From contig JAUIRK010000343.1 in NCBI GenBank assembly GCA_030549495.1, forward strand, positions 186,001-250,000: DNA of 64,000 nt, written 5' to 3'. A program made the position numbers and the translations under genes. The notes under the pieces were generated by a model. The model did no database searches, had not been told where the DNA came from, and saw nothing but the letters and a program-made list of their open reading frames with translations. This DNA is from Nectonema munidae (Eukaryota > Nematomorpha > Nectonematoida > Nectonematidae). Below are positions 15,201 through 30,200 of the stretch, piece after piece (the stretch's first letter is position 1; every line of letters begins with the position of its first letter).

Positions 15201-18200
15201 ATTGCTGAGTTTGGTAAAATTTTAAATTGTCTACCAAATTCTTGTCATATACATATTGTACGTAAACGCAAAGCTGAGACAAGTTGCAGCATCCATCGTT
15301 CCATCAATCTGCGCAAAAAAGTTGAAAATCGAATTTCGAATCAATAAAACCACATCTGACATGTCATCAGAGATCTCTCCTATTAGCCTTCTAACGGTAT
15401 CGTTTGACAGAAAGATATGATTTAACTTTCCAACTTCACAACTTAACACATTCAATATATCTTTGCAGCAAAGTAATATTAACTGTTCTGCTATGTTGTG
15501 GGACTTTTTGAGAACAGAATTTTGCAAAAACATTCCTATGTTATTTATCAAACATAAATTTGTGAAATCGTTCAATCAATACTTTTGTTTACCGAACTCA
15601 AGTGCTTCACTACCAGCGCAAGCTTCATTTGTCAAGCCTTAAAAAAGGGGATTCTAACACAAGGGACACTTATATTCTTCCTCCCCACCAGACTTTAATG
15701 CAGTAAAATGAAATTATATTTCCTTTTTTTTAGCCATTTAGTACTCAATTTAAAGACTAACTTATTTGTTCTTTTTAAATGTGATTTATTGGCAAAAATG
15801 GCAAATGCCCCAATATGGGTGCAATATTTTGCGAAAATCATTCATCCAGTGGCCCCTTCTCGATCCCCATGGAAGTTCCTTCGCGGCACCACGGACTCCA
15901 GTTTAAAAGCCACTGAGCTAAAAGGTTGATGCAATTAGAATTACAAATAAGGTAAGTTGAATTCATAAAATCTGTGCAGTTGTTGTGGGATTGAGAGCTT
16001 AAAATGCAAGTATAATGTCGAGTAATAATGGTGGTGTGTTAATCGGACAAAAAATCTTATATAATAAATTTTGAAAATTATTTTAAAAAAGTTCGCCCCC
16101 CCTCCCCTTAAAATTTAGATGATGTGCGTCCCTGATATATACGTATTATTGTTTTCCAATGTCCAAGTGTATTTAGTTATAACTGAAAATTGTGAGTTCT
16201 ATTGTATTCGAGCATCATTACTAACTGTAGACTGTGTGAAAGACCGATTTTGGCTATTGAAGCCTCATATCATATATTTAAACACTTATCGCTAATAGCT
16301 ACTTGAGGGAATTTTAAGTTGTCAGTTCCAAGGGGAAATCTTTATTTTTTGTGTTTCTATATAAATACTAATTATTAATTTACAATTTCAATTTTTTGCG
16401 TAAATAACTACCAAAATTATTTAAATATTTAAATCGAAAGTATCAACATGATAAGCTTTTTTCAGATACTACTTTATGAGTGTGGCAAAAAGGTCAGTTG
16501 TATCTTAAAAGGGCTACTGTCTGTACTTTTGATCTTCGATAGCCTTTCTTCATTGTATATTACAAACTCAATTAGTACACGTGGCTAAGAATGTTAGGCA
16601 CAAAATAAAATATTATTTTGTTTTTTGCATATTAAATCAGTATATTTTATTAATCAAAGTATTGATTATTATATGTATACTTAGAAGAAGGAAAAAGAAG
16701 AGACGAGTATTGAAGGAGAGGAAGAATATATGAAAGACACCAGGCGTGGCTTAATCCCAGCTCATTGCGTTAAAGTCTTTACAACCAATAAAAATGAAGA
16801 TATAAATGAACTTTCAAATGCACTTATTACTGCTACTTCAGGTAAATTTACGATCTAAGCCGTACCTACACAATTTTTCATAAGACGCGACTCTAAAACT
16901 ATCGGAGTGGCAAATTTAAGATTTTTTTCAAATATTTTTAATTTTAAAAAGTTACTTTTTGAGGGCAAAGTTTTTCATCGTGGTAGTATTCAAACATGGT
17001 AATAAATAAGAACATTGTAAAAACAACTAATAAAATTTTTTGATGAAATGAAGGGTATGCCTTATGATATGGTGTAGTCCTTAGAAATAAAAAAAAAACT
17101 ATAGATGGCATTTTTCAGTATCGTACCTACAGAACCACATCATATTTAGCTATCTTTTTACACATTAGAACAAAGTAACAAGGAAGCAAGAAATAATTTT
17201 TATGATAAAGTGAACTCAACTTTATTAATTGAAAGCAATTCACACTAGTTCTCTTCGATATTGAATGTTAATATTGAACGACGTTGACTTTGCAAGTTTT
17301 CATGTAGGATCCGGTGTTTGACTAAACTTTAATATGTGCTTTAATTTGATGAAAATAGAAAACCGTTAGATTGAACATTGAGACACTTAACCCATTTAAA
17401 ACCAAGCAAAGCAGACGATTTATATTCAAAGTCATTGAAAAAAGGAGACGAAGATGAAATTACTTATGCTCCAAAATAGGAACATTGTTCGTAAATGGGT
17501 TAACTCAAACAAGAGTCGTATTTTCTCACCTCTGGTCCAGACTCTTACTTGCAAAAGCGACGGTAAATTAAAATAAATCCCAAAATTATCGATCTTTATA
17601 GCTTAATAGCAAAAAAGATACCCATATCTAATGAACATGAATAGGAAAATCAACTTTTCCGTGTTTACTATAAATATCATGAAGAAATTAATCAAAAATT
17701 TCCTTTCACTTTAAGTGCGCTAAGAAATAGAAAAGTTTGAGGCACACTGCTCTAAACTGTGAGGCAAACTCCTTTTAATTCATTTAGGAACGAATAAAGC
17801 AGGTGACTTTCCTATTTATTTCATTCAAAATAAGAGGAACACTTGTAGAAGATGGATTATGAAGCTTGTATTATCTTGTCATAATGTTTTTATAAATTGT
17901 AAACATGTGCTTGATTTTTAGTTTGGAAAAAATCTCAACTCATCTTAATTACTCTATTTAAAACAATTTTTAATCGAACACACAAAATTAAATAAAGACA
18001 ACAAAACAAAACTTTCTAGCAAATTGTTATGCTTTATTGACAATATACACAACAAAGATATCGATGTCATAAAATTTTGCTTGCAGGTGTCGAGTACATA
18101 CACAACTTGGATCACCGTTTACACCTATAAGTACAACAATAAGATGCATCTCTGATCTTTCACTTATGTGACGAATGCAACTGTTATCTTTTTTCTTCAA

Positions 18201-21200
18201 ATTTGGCTAAAAATAGGCAATTCGACGTATACTCCACATCAATTTATAGCGTGAAAAATACGGTACTTGTAGTTGTGCTCTTTCAAAATATACAATTCTC
18301 ACATGAGTTCACGTGTCTTTGTATCTTGACCTCTGACTGTTTATTTTGGGTGTAGTAAGCATTGGAAAGTTATCCATACCTTAAAATGCCTAATTACTTC
18401 ACAAATTGATGCAACTTTTTGAAAAAGCTTTTTCATTAATGATGCGAATTCTTTTATACTTTTTGGAACCTTTGCTTATATGACACATTGCTTGTCATGA
18501 AAGAAGTTGGATATGGAAATGAAAGAACAATGTAAATTTTTTTTGGATAAAATGAATCTGAGAAGTAAGTAAGTTTATTATATATAAAGTTACAGAGGTA
18601 GAAGAAAAAATATATATATTGGTGCACAAATTATAATCTGAGAATCTGAGAAGTAATATAATTATAAGGAACAATTTAAAATTGAGAAAGGGACACCAAA
18701 ATTTTATCAAAGTAAGGACAAATTTTAGACGAATATTGTCATCTTGATTGAAATAGTTGGCAAACTCTATTATATGCTTTTCAAACAATAGGTAAAGTAT
18801 CAAAGGTATTGGCAGCTTTGATCATTTTCATGATCAATTCTTATGAAGGAGGTTATAAATATATTTTTTGCATATATTATATATAATCAATGACTCAAAA
18901 ACATTCATTATATATTTTTCATTAAATCTTTTTATAAAATATTTATAAATCGATCTAAGCGATCATGGTGAACTCATTTCTAAGCTTTTATTTTGCACAT
19001 ATCGTAACTAGCTTTGGTCGATACTCAAGTTTCAATCCAACGAAAACTGAAACCACTTTTCACATTTATCATTTTTTTCACTTTAATCTATAGAATATGA
19101 TAATTCACTTTATTGATGTTTTTGTATAGTTTTGTGTGTGTGTGTCAGCGCGTATGTCAAACAGTATGGTTAATTATATGATAATATCTAAATCTGGAAG
19201 TTTTATGTATTTTTAATCTTTGTATTTTCACGTGTATCTTCGTATAAAAATTAATCAAGTTTTAAACTCTCCGATGGTCGCCATTAAAGAACAGAATACT
19301 ATTTTATATACAAAATACAGATGATTGGTCTATATATTTCATTAAAAAACTTAAAAACTGTTTAAAGATCAAAAACCTTTAAAATTCATTTCTTCATGTT
19401 TATGTATTCGAATAGAAGCCACGTTTTTCAACTTAAAAGTACAGGCGGTAATAAGAACATTAATATAAGATTTATTAAATCTCTTCATAAAATAAACAAA
19501 CATTCCTTATTTCAACAGTTAAATGTTTCATTTTCCTTCAATATGAACTTGACATCTTCGCAGGTCACGTAAATTTGTTATGCTCGTAATATCATTATTT
19601 ACTCAAGAAGCTATCTCTGGCATAACACGCCTCCGCTTTTAGAGGGAGATGTAGCAGATACTTCATCCTCTTTCATCAAGCTTGCCGTATAAACATAGAA
19701 AGGATTCGCTAAAATGTAATCGATATCTACAAGCTTCAGAGCATGGTATTTGCAGTATGCGCTTTGTATAAAACCAAGGAAATTTATGGCATTAAAATCC
19801 CGTGGAGGTGTTATTGCTTTTTTGTGACTATATCATTCATAATAAATATATCTGGTGCAATTTTAAACTGCAAAAATATGGGACATGCTTAACTGGTTCT
19901 AAAATCAAATAGGCGATTTTGACCAATCCCTATTGAATTCCATTGAAAATTCGAGATCGTCCTCGCTCCTCTACAGGAACAATACGCCAAAATAGGTTGA
20001 AAAGTCGTGGCAGAGACTTGAATATGGAATGGCCAATAGCAAATGGATATGTAGCGGCATATTCTGTGATACTAGCGCCTTAGTTGCACTTTTATCGATA
20101 TAAGTTAGACGTAATATGCTTACACACTACTCTTTTTTAGGTTAAATTTTTGTAAACATTTTATACCTACATCTGCTACTATGTTAATTCGGCATTAGAG
20201 ACATTGGTAATACAGTCAAACCTCGTTTATCCGTCAAATCCGCTATCCGATACAGTATTAACTGTAACGAATTTTCCTACGCCTTTCTCCCCCAGTTCTT
20301 CTGACATTCACACTTCCGACACCGACACTGCCTTCAGTAAACCAAATGCTCTAACGCTTGCATGTATAGTTTGTTAATCGTATTTTTTATGAGACAGCTA
20401 CTTAATTGACAATAAACAGTAATTGAAAATATCAACACAAGTATCGAGACTGGAAAAATGTTGACAGAGAAAGAAAACATTCATCAGAGCAACGTCTAAG
20501 ATAGTGACACTCGTGGGAGTGACGATGAAATCACTCTCCTAGTTTTAAGCAACAGGCAATGCATCTAAGCGGGGACTTTCCACCGCCCTGCAGTTCATCA
20601 AGAGATACATTCAGTTACGTGCTCGTCACTACAACTACATAGTATTGCCCAGGGTCAGACTAAACACCCCAAAGCATACCAAAATGTCATCTATCATTCC
20701 AAAACACTCATAAAACTTAGATATTCTCTGAAATGCTTTTAAACTTTGAAAACAATGTCCATATATGTCAAAAGGGATTAAATATAGCAAATACATTGCG
20801 TACCCCAAAACAAAGAGAATTGTTTCAAAGCATTCCAAAACTCTTTGAAATACTTAAAAATGTTTTAAAAGCAAATATATAGTAGCAGATTTTTTTGCTG
20901 CTTGATTGATCATCAGCCATTTCCTTTCATTTGACTACAGTCACGGTTTCTCTCTCCGTGTTAAGGGACGACGTCCATGCTCAACATGACACGTAAATTT
21001 GATATAAACTACGTTAAACTCTAGAAATCTTTTGTGTAATTTTAAAATGTTGGGGGGTTTAACTTTTAACCCATTTTTAAATGGCCCACCAATCCAAAAA
21101 AAAAAAAATCTTTTTTTAAAAAAAAAAAAAAATTTTTAAAAAAAAAAAATAAAAATAATTTTAAAAACAAATTTTGAAAGGGAAAGAAAAGCTGAACTAC

Positions 21201-24200
21201 TTTATATAGCAGAGCCTAGCATGGACCCCGTCCCCGCAAATATATACATTTTTTACTTTTCAACATACGAAATAATACTGAAAAATTTTTTGGGTTCGGT
21301 TGCAAGAAATCTCCTATGAAATCTAAACTTATTTCGTATCATACGATCTCAGTATTTGAGCGTCCCTATACTTTTCCATGAAAATCCCCATTTTTTTTAC
21401 TATTCAGTGCATGGTCAATAAAAATAGCGGCCGTTTCACCCCCTTTTCTTTCTCCTGATTCTTCTTTCTTCAAAATAGCTTCTCCTTTTTCTCTGATCTA
21501 TTTTTTTTTAATTATTCTTATAAGGCTTTGAAAATAGGTTTTTAAAAAATTACAAAATTTGAAAATACTATCGAAATATATATATTTTTAGAATTATATC
21601 TTAATAAAATAATACCTGCAAGCAACTCTGAATCACAAAAATTGTTCAGTTCCGGTTCAAATATTGTAAACAGTAAACGAAATAGCTTGAATCCAGAAAA
21701 AGTTGAAGAGTTAATTTTTGTCGCGCAAAATATTAAATCATTTAAAAATTAAATAAAAAAGTTTATTTCATCTTTTTGTTTCATGAAATACTTTTATATT
21801 TGATTATTGAGGGAAATTGTTCCCCGACTCGCCCCGTTCCCTGCAGAGAGAGCATCTCCCCCACCCGACCTAAGAATTCACTCCCCCCTGGGCGCAGCTA
21901 AATTGTTCTCTAATAATTTTGAATTTTTACTATTACTTATCACATCAAGCAAAAAATTTATTCTTATAAGTAGAGTTTTAGTTTAACTTTGGTTTGATTT
22001 ACCAGGCTGGATTTACTGTAGCTGCTTCCTAACGCTAAAATACAGCGTTATTCATAAGGCACATGAAAAAATATACACATGGGATAAATTTTGTTATTTT
22101 TTAAGAAATAATTTATAAGAACACGGGGTCTATTGTTTACAATGATTTTTTCAATGAAAGCAAGAGAATGTAATTTCTAGTTATGCTTCAAGTTTCTAAC
22201 TCGTTAACGTTTTCAGTATCAGTGTGACATCGGTGTACCAAGAAATGAAAATCGTCTACTTTAAATGTATATAATTTCATTGAAAAAGGAAGCAGACGTT
22301 TTAAAAATTCTGATCCTTAAAGGTAAAGGTACCGTAGGGTGTTTTCATCGAGAAGGCACAATTGCGCCGCTTGTATCGAACTATGAGGAAAGCAGGCTTG
22401 ATGGGGGATCGAACCCAAGACTTTGAGTTATCGAATCCAGCATCTAACCAACCGTACTCACGCCCCCAAAGGGTTAATGATAAAAGTAAGGATCAGACGA
22501 TGTAATATAAGGGAGAAGATTTGTGTTAATATAAACACAGGTATTGATACAAATATGATTAATTAGTCTTAGAAATAAAAAAGGTTTCTTACATGTCATT
22601 TATGAGCAATTCCGATAAGATGTAACAATGCACTTAGATATAAATCTTACGATCTTCTTTGAATACTTTCGCGAGCTCTTGTTTGCCTTGTAAGCTTTGA
22701 TAATCTCAATGAAATGGGTGTGTGATACCTATTTGATATTTATATTTTTTAATTTTCATCGAATTTGTATAAAAATTTCATTTTTGCAACCGTATCTCAA
22801 AGTATTTTCCATTGCTTTTCTCCAATATATATATATATGTGTGTGTGTGAGATGTATGTTCTTTTGTGTCTTTTGATGATAGTATGAAACATTATTTGAT
22901 CGGGTTAATATTTTTTACGAGATTTAAAACATTCGAATAATGTTTTACAAATAAATATATTTTAAGTATAACAAGGAATATAGAATAAGTCATTGAATTA
23001 ATATAATTCAATTTTGGATGAAATAACAATGCAGAAAATGAGTAAATTCAATTAATACAGCAAACAATATGCCATTGTATACATATACATGCGATATCTC
23101 AATCAATTATTCACTCATCAAGCAACAGTGTATCAGTTACGTCATACGACTTTTTACATTGATTCATTTGAAATTTTTCTTAATCCTCATCCTTCATAAT
23201 CTCCGCAGCTTCATTAAGTTTTAATGTTCTATCTCTTTATATATAGATATATATTGGCTTATAAGATATTTTTGCTAATATATACTTTAGCAGACTACAA
23301 AATAAGCCAGGTTATTCCCACGTTAATAATATGCTAAAAGAAAGAGAAACGAGGTAATTTGAAAAGAATACATTTTTTTTCTTTCACTCTCAATATTCCT
23401 ACGTACTGGGGATATAAGTTTCATCAAAATGAGGTGTGAATGTTGTGTACACTAGGTTTGGTGGAAATTCAAACTTGTCTAAAAGGATTACTGAAATTTT
23501 ATTGATTACTATTTTGAACTTGTAAATTTGTAAACTGAGTAACTGAAACATATTTAATGACGGGTTATTATTATTATAATAGCCAGGTATTCTCTCTTTT
23601 AGTTATTTTTCGAAACAATTAATTAAATATGTAATATGATAACTTACTTATCCTCCTTGTTATGTCAGCTTTTAAAATGTGTAACAGTGTGAGCTGGCCT
23701 ATTAGATATTAAAATTTTAAAGACAAATACGCTTAAAAACTCCAGATAGTAAATTGAGTTGGGATTCTTTTCAAAAAGCTTTTATTAATTTTAAGTTTTA
23801 TTACATGTATTTTTTATTCATCTCTTATTATTTTTTATCTCACTATAAAATTTGATTTATAAATAAACAATTAAAAAAAAGTTTTATAAATAAAGCAATT
23901 ATTTACCTTATTTATCTTTAAAGAAAACAACGATTAAAAGATATTTTAATTAAATAAAAACTTCTGCGGTACTGAAGGTTTTAATGGATAAGGATTATCA
24001 CATGCTTAAATAGACTCTTTTGTAATATAAAGTGACCGAACTTGTTCTCTTTATAATGCTGTATACATTTTTAAAACTTGAATTCCAAAAACTCTTTGTC
24101 CGATTGAGATTTTAACTGGTACGCTTTGTGAGTTGTTAAGCAAAAGATCACTGCTATTCTTCTCAACATAAAAATGGAGAACGAATTTGTAAGAACATTT

Positions 24201-27200
24201 TACCATTTTCTTGAAATCGAGTAATTGTGCCGAATTATTTGGCTATAGGGAATCATTATCTAAAAAATATAAGGCAAATAAAACTGAATAGCGATATAAC
24301 TAATATTAACAAATTTTCGAAAATTATATCCAATTTTTGGCAGGTTGGTATTACGACAGGTCAATTTCGTTTTCTGGCGAGTGGACCGTTACCCCATTAA
24401 GGCCGATTTTATCAAATTCGGCCGTGTGTCTTAAGAAGCCCTGCTCAAGTAGTGACCGAGATTTGGGTCATTTTCTTTATTTTAAGGGTTATATATAATA
24501 AGTAAAAGTAAATTAGGGGTTGAAATGTGAGTAAGGAAGGCTGGGTGCTAGAGCTAACCTTGTGGTATCGAGACCCACGCCCATATAGAAATTTAAATTG
24601 CTAAATCGATTAATCATGGAACTATTTAAAAAAGCGATAAAATTCTTTTTCCCTTATAATTCCAGAGCTAAAATGAATGCGGCTTATTTCTAAACAAAAA
24701 TATTAATTTCATTTAAATAAATTATTTTTCATTCTAAATATTTCAAAACACAGAAATACATCTCGTTATTTTTAATGTTTCAAAAAAATAAGATTTTGAA
24801 AAGATTTGCGTTTATTTTTGTAAAATGTCATACGCACATGAAAGCAAAAGAAAATATTGTATACTAAAAAGAGACTATCAATTTGATTGAAGCGCTAAGG
24901 AGACTTTATAAACCTCTTTTAAATTATAAAATAGGTGATAAAATGTTTGGATTCATCTATATATTTCTCCTGATTGCGTTATTGCATTGTACTCTGGTTC
25001 TGATTTTTACCATTAGGTAAGAAATTGATCTCTTTTCCGCCTTTGCAACCCTGGATATAAACACTGGCCGTAAACTTCGGCAGCAATCTTTTTCCAAAAT
25101 ACAATTAAAAGTATTGATTCGATAATATCTGGCATTGCGCATTAACTATTGTTACGGTTTCTCATTATCGGGACACGTAATATGAAAAGGATAATACAAA
25201 TACGGCTTTTGAAATGTTGGATTTAATGTTGTCTTTTAATAATGACAATAAATTTTCAAATGAAACTTATAAGAAGAGCTTCCTTAATTATTCACAGATT
25301 CGCGGCGTATCACATTCGATAAATAAGCACAGCATTTATCTCCATACTTTGATTTTTGACATGAATAAGAGTGATATCGTTCAAAGTAATAATCCACTTT
25401 CATTACGCAAGTCTATTTGAAAGTAAATGATTACTTATCGATATATGAGAGCGAATTGAATTCACGTATCATATTTCAATTAATCACTGATTCGATCCAC
25501 AAGCACACCATTTATCTCTATTCTTTGTTTGGTTTTTGACATGAATAAGAGTGAGTATCAATCAAAGTAACAATCCACTTTCATTACGCAAGTCTATTTG
25601 AAAGTAAATGATTACTTAGCGATTGAATTATTAATTGATTGATCAGTCTCAATCAATAATGTTACATATAAATTTCGCATGTGCATATGTATGTGTGTCT
25701 TTTTAGTTGCAATCTACATAATTATATCATTTAACATCTCCTTTCATTGTACAAGATTACGAATCATTTTACCATTTCTTCCTTCATCCTTCTTGTTTTC
25801 TTCTTTTCTAATTAACTTTCTCGTCTTTCCACTCACACTACTCATGAGCATAGTTCTGAAGAGTGAACTAACAATAATTTTTCATTCAAGATGATATACA
25901 TCTTTTCTTCCCCTCTTTGTACATTTTATATGCATTATTTGAAACGCAACGGCTTGTAGCCGTCACCTCTCATGACTTCCTTTTCCTACTACTTCAAAAA
26001 AGCAAGTATGCTACTTCCATTATTTTGTTTGTATAACTTATTCATCTTACTTAAAATTCTAGAAATTGAAGTGAAGAATTAGGCAAAAAATAAAATTAAA
26101 AATATATGTATCTTAATTAAAATATTTTCTTTTGTCTAAAATTTAAGATATCGTATGCATATATTACAAAGAAAAGTTGTTTAAAGGCAAAATATGATTA
26201 GGCAATTGAAAAAAGAGAGGGGGGCTTAAGAAAAGGGGTCCGGACAACCCCCCCCCCCCCCCCCTGGACAAAATCCCTTCTCTCAAAATGAGAAAGAGGA
26301 CAGAACCCTCTCTTTTTTAAACAAATGTTTATGTGTATTACATTACTTTCTTTTTTAGTACACATTTAAAAAAATCACTTTTTTTCTAGCAAATGATACA
26401 ATATTAGGCAAAATTCACTTTATTGAATTTAAAGGTAAGAAATAATCTCCTCCTAATGAGAAGGGGGGGGTTGTCCTACACCCTAAGAAAAGACTTACTT
26501 CTGTCTGAAGCCGTGACCTGGGTTGTAGAGTCGAAAACTCCTGCATACAAAAAAGCATTGAATTTATTATTAGTTAAGAGAAAATGTCTTGAAAATGAAA
26601 ATTCGACTTCTACTTCAGTATTTCAAATGGGAATCTAATCTACATATATATTTTTATATTGACTTTTTAAATAAAACAAAATTCCAGCAAACATTTATTT
26701 TGACAGTTTTTCTTATTATTTGATTTATTTATTAACATTAAGCTTTTGTATGAAATTTATTTATGATTCGGGAGTTTAACGATTCTTATCATTTAATTCG
26801 CTAAAAAGTTTCATTTGACATACTATATGAAAATCCTGTTTATCATATATTCTGTTTTCCACATTTTGGACAAATACATAGTCCTGTATTACAGAATTTT
26901 TTTATCGAAGATGAACATGTTTTGAAACTATCAAAACAAATTCCAAAAAATAATGCTATTCCTCCAAAGTCCGATGCCAAAATTCATAGACACACACAAT
27001 ATTGCTTTGCTCCTTTCACATTTAGAAAGTCTAGATGAGAGCAATCGTGTTTTTATCAAGATCAAATATCGATTTTATTATCTTCAAGAATTGAATCATT
27101 AGTATTTTTACAGGGTTTAAAAACATTGTGATAGAAAGTTGAGATTGATATTTTTAGGTTGTAAAAAAGAAAAAAATGTAAATTTGGCGAATTGGTTAAT

Positions 27201-30200
27201 TTTCCGCAAATAGTTATATCTCTGTAAAAAACTGCGAATGCTGAATCGCGAATAAGCAAGGGTATTCTTCCAAAACAATGAAATATTTTTTGTGAACACT
27301 TCAACATCCCACTAATTTATGAAATTATTTATTAGGGAATTGAGAAAATTTAAGTTGATTATAGATTTAAGGTTGTGTTAAAAAGCCACATTCAATAATA
27401 ACAAAAAACTTTAGACATAAAAAGCAGTATAATTGATTTCCAGTGTAGAAAGAAAATATATTTGAGTCGTAAGATGAACAATCTTAAAAACTGGTTAGAA
27501 AATTAAAACATTCTTTCCAAGTGTCTTGAAAGTTCAGCCACGTTCAACAATTTTTATTCAGTGTAGGACACATACGTATTTTATGTAACGCCATAGAGGG
27601 CGGGCTGCTTTATTTCGTCACGAAACCTTAAATGGAGGGAGGGTCGTGTTGAAAAGTGCCGTGTCAAAACGCCCGAAAATAATAATTCGGGCGTTACTAT
27701 TTTTTGAAGTTTATTCTATTTGGAGAGTTTTCAAAACGATCAATTTCATACGAAATGATAGTGATTTGACTTGAAAGATCAAAGTGATCACAAAAATACA
27801 TTATTTCTTTGGTTTGAAAAACAAACTACCAATTTAAACGGAAAATCAATTTGAAACCAGAAAAGATGTGACTAATTTAAACAGGAAAACAAGAATATAA
27901 ATAATTTCTCATTTTGGTTCAAAATTTCAGGAATAGTTCGATTCGATAAGATTGATAAATTAGGAATCTTGTATCTGTTTACTCTACAAATGTATCTGTA
28001 TCTGATACAAGAATATTTTTTGTAGATTCAAGTTTCAGACGTTCATGTTTCGGGCGTTTTGACTCGAATTCGTGCTGAAAACGGTATCGATCGGCGTCAC
28101 GAAGACTGGCTATTTTATCAAAAAAATTCCCTTCGCAAAAACATACGTGCTCTTGGCCGTCCATTTAAAACCTTAAGACAGAAGGTTTTATGATCAATCC
28201 AAATTTTTTCGAAAAAGAAAAGGGTTGAGGAGAAAATTAATTGCTCGGAACCTTATATTTCGTGTGTCCTATCTTTCGTCTCATGTTCTATTTCAGTTAC
28301 CATGCTAATGTATTTTTTTTCAAATATTACATACAAAACATTTAGGCTAAATACGTTAAGACACTTCGTAATACAGAATGTCTCTGGTTTCGAAACGTCT
28401 TGGGTACGAAATGTCTTGCACCGAATTAAATCCATGGCCACTCTCTTATTTCTATTCTCACTATACGCACACAATTCTCTCTCGTTATTTCATCCGTGAT
28501 GCCATCAATCTTCAAAATTCAAACGAACTGACGCATTTTGTTTACTTTGTATATACAAGTGGTATATGTGCGCTTGCGTATGAAATAGTAATAAATAGAG
28601 AGTTTAAAATATATGCGTGCCCTTGTTAGAATTGAAAATTTTCTTTTCCAACAAAAATACGCTGTTTAATTGATTTTCTGTTATAACACATGTGTTCAAA
28701 CTAATAAAATGCGCGCATCATCTTTCCTCTATCTATTATTATACGTTCTTCTAATTATAGTGTAGCAATAATATCAATACACATCCTCGATGTGTGTATT
28801 ATTTGCCTTGTTTAGCTTATACACATGATCTTATTAACTCCCTGTGTTTCACCTCTCATAAATTTTCAAATTGTATCTTTTATTCGATAGTATGAGTGAC
28901 AGACGATTTCTTTGTAAGTGATTCTTTCTTCATTTTTTAGTTCTATACCACCATCGGTGCGGGTCAAAACACCCAAAAACCAAAGTGCCTGAAAACCAAA
29001 ATTCCGGAACCAAAACGCCCGAAAATAATAATTCAGGCGTTACTATTTTTTGAAGTTTATTCTATTTGGACAGTTTTCAAAACGATTGATTTGATAGGAA
29101 ATGATAGTGATGACTTGAAAGATAAAAGTGATCATACAAAAATACATTATTTCTTTGGTTTGAAAAACTATTAAACTACCAATTTAAATGGAAAATCAGT
29201 TTGAAACCAGAAAAGATGTGACTAATTTAAACAGCAAAACAAGAATATAAATAATTTCTGATTTGGGTTCAAAATCTCATGAGTAGTTCGATTCGATAAG
29301 ATAAGATTAATAAATTAGGAATCTTGTATCTTTTTTATGCATGTGAAACACATTCTTAGAAAAAGATATGTGATAATAATTGGAAAAAAATCGTACATTT
29401 TTAAATATTTTTTGTAGATTCAAGTTTCAGACGTTCTTTTATCGGGTAACAAAATTTTTTTTTTGATAATGATAAATGACTGACAAATAAGCAGTGGCGT
29501 AGCTTGAGGGGAGGGGGGTTTATTTGTATTAGTATATTATTGATAAAAATTTAATATTTATATCATAAAATTTGATAAAGTAGGAGTGAAAGATCATATG
29601 CGTTAATAGTAATGAAAAATGGTTTGCTAGACTTTGTCTCCTTATTTTGTGTGGCTATATACCCATATTATTGCGTTTTTGGCCTTAAAGTGTTATTACA
29701 GCGTTGTCGCTTTAAAATTAACATCCGTCCTGGCGGCACTTTTGCTGGGAACGCCACTAATTGAATCGTCAAATCCTTCGTTTCTAATTTTCATTTGATT
29801 TTTAAATAATAATAAATCTATCTATTTTCTTCATTCTTGAGTTATTATGAGATTTATCTTGGTTTTAAATATTTACATAAATGAAGATTGTCTGCTTATA
29901 TAATTTGTCTCCAAAAATCGAATCCTCGAACGTTTAACCATGAGTTAACTTTTTTAGACATTGGTTTCGTAAAATTAATTGTCTGGTTTTCTTTTTCAAT
30001 GAGTTTTTATTTCGTGCATCACTGCTGATCCTGAAAAGGTTAACGTGCTCGTGCCATTCCCATCTGATACATTGTGTGGGTATATGTTTAACCCATTTAC
30101 GGCCAATGTTCCTATTTTGGAACATAAGTAATTTCATCTTCGTCTACTTTTTTCAATGACTTTGAATATAAATCGTCTGCGTTTTTTTAGATATCGTCTG

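Noticed and set aside
26250-26275. Poly-C run as a regulatory quadruplex (i-motif)
   Set aside because: More simply explained as a homopolymer at a decayed transposon end; length is uncertain in assembly.
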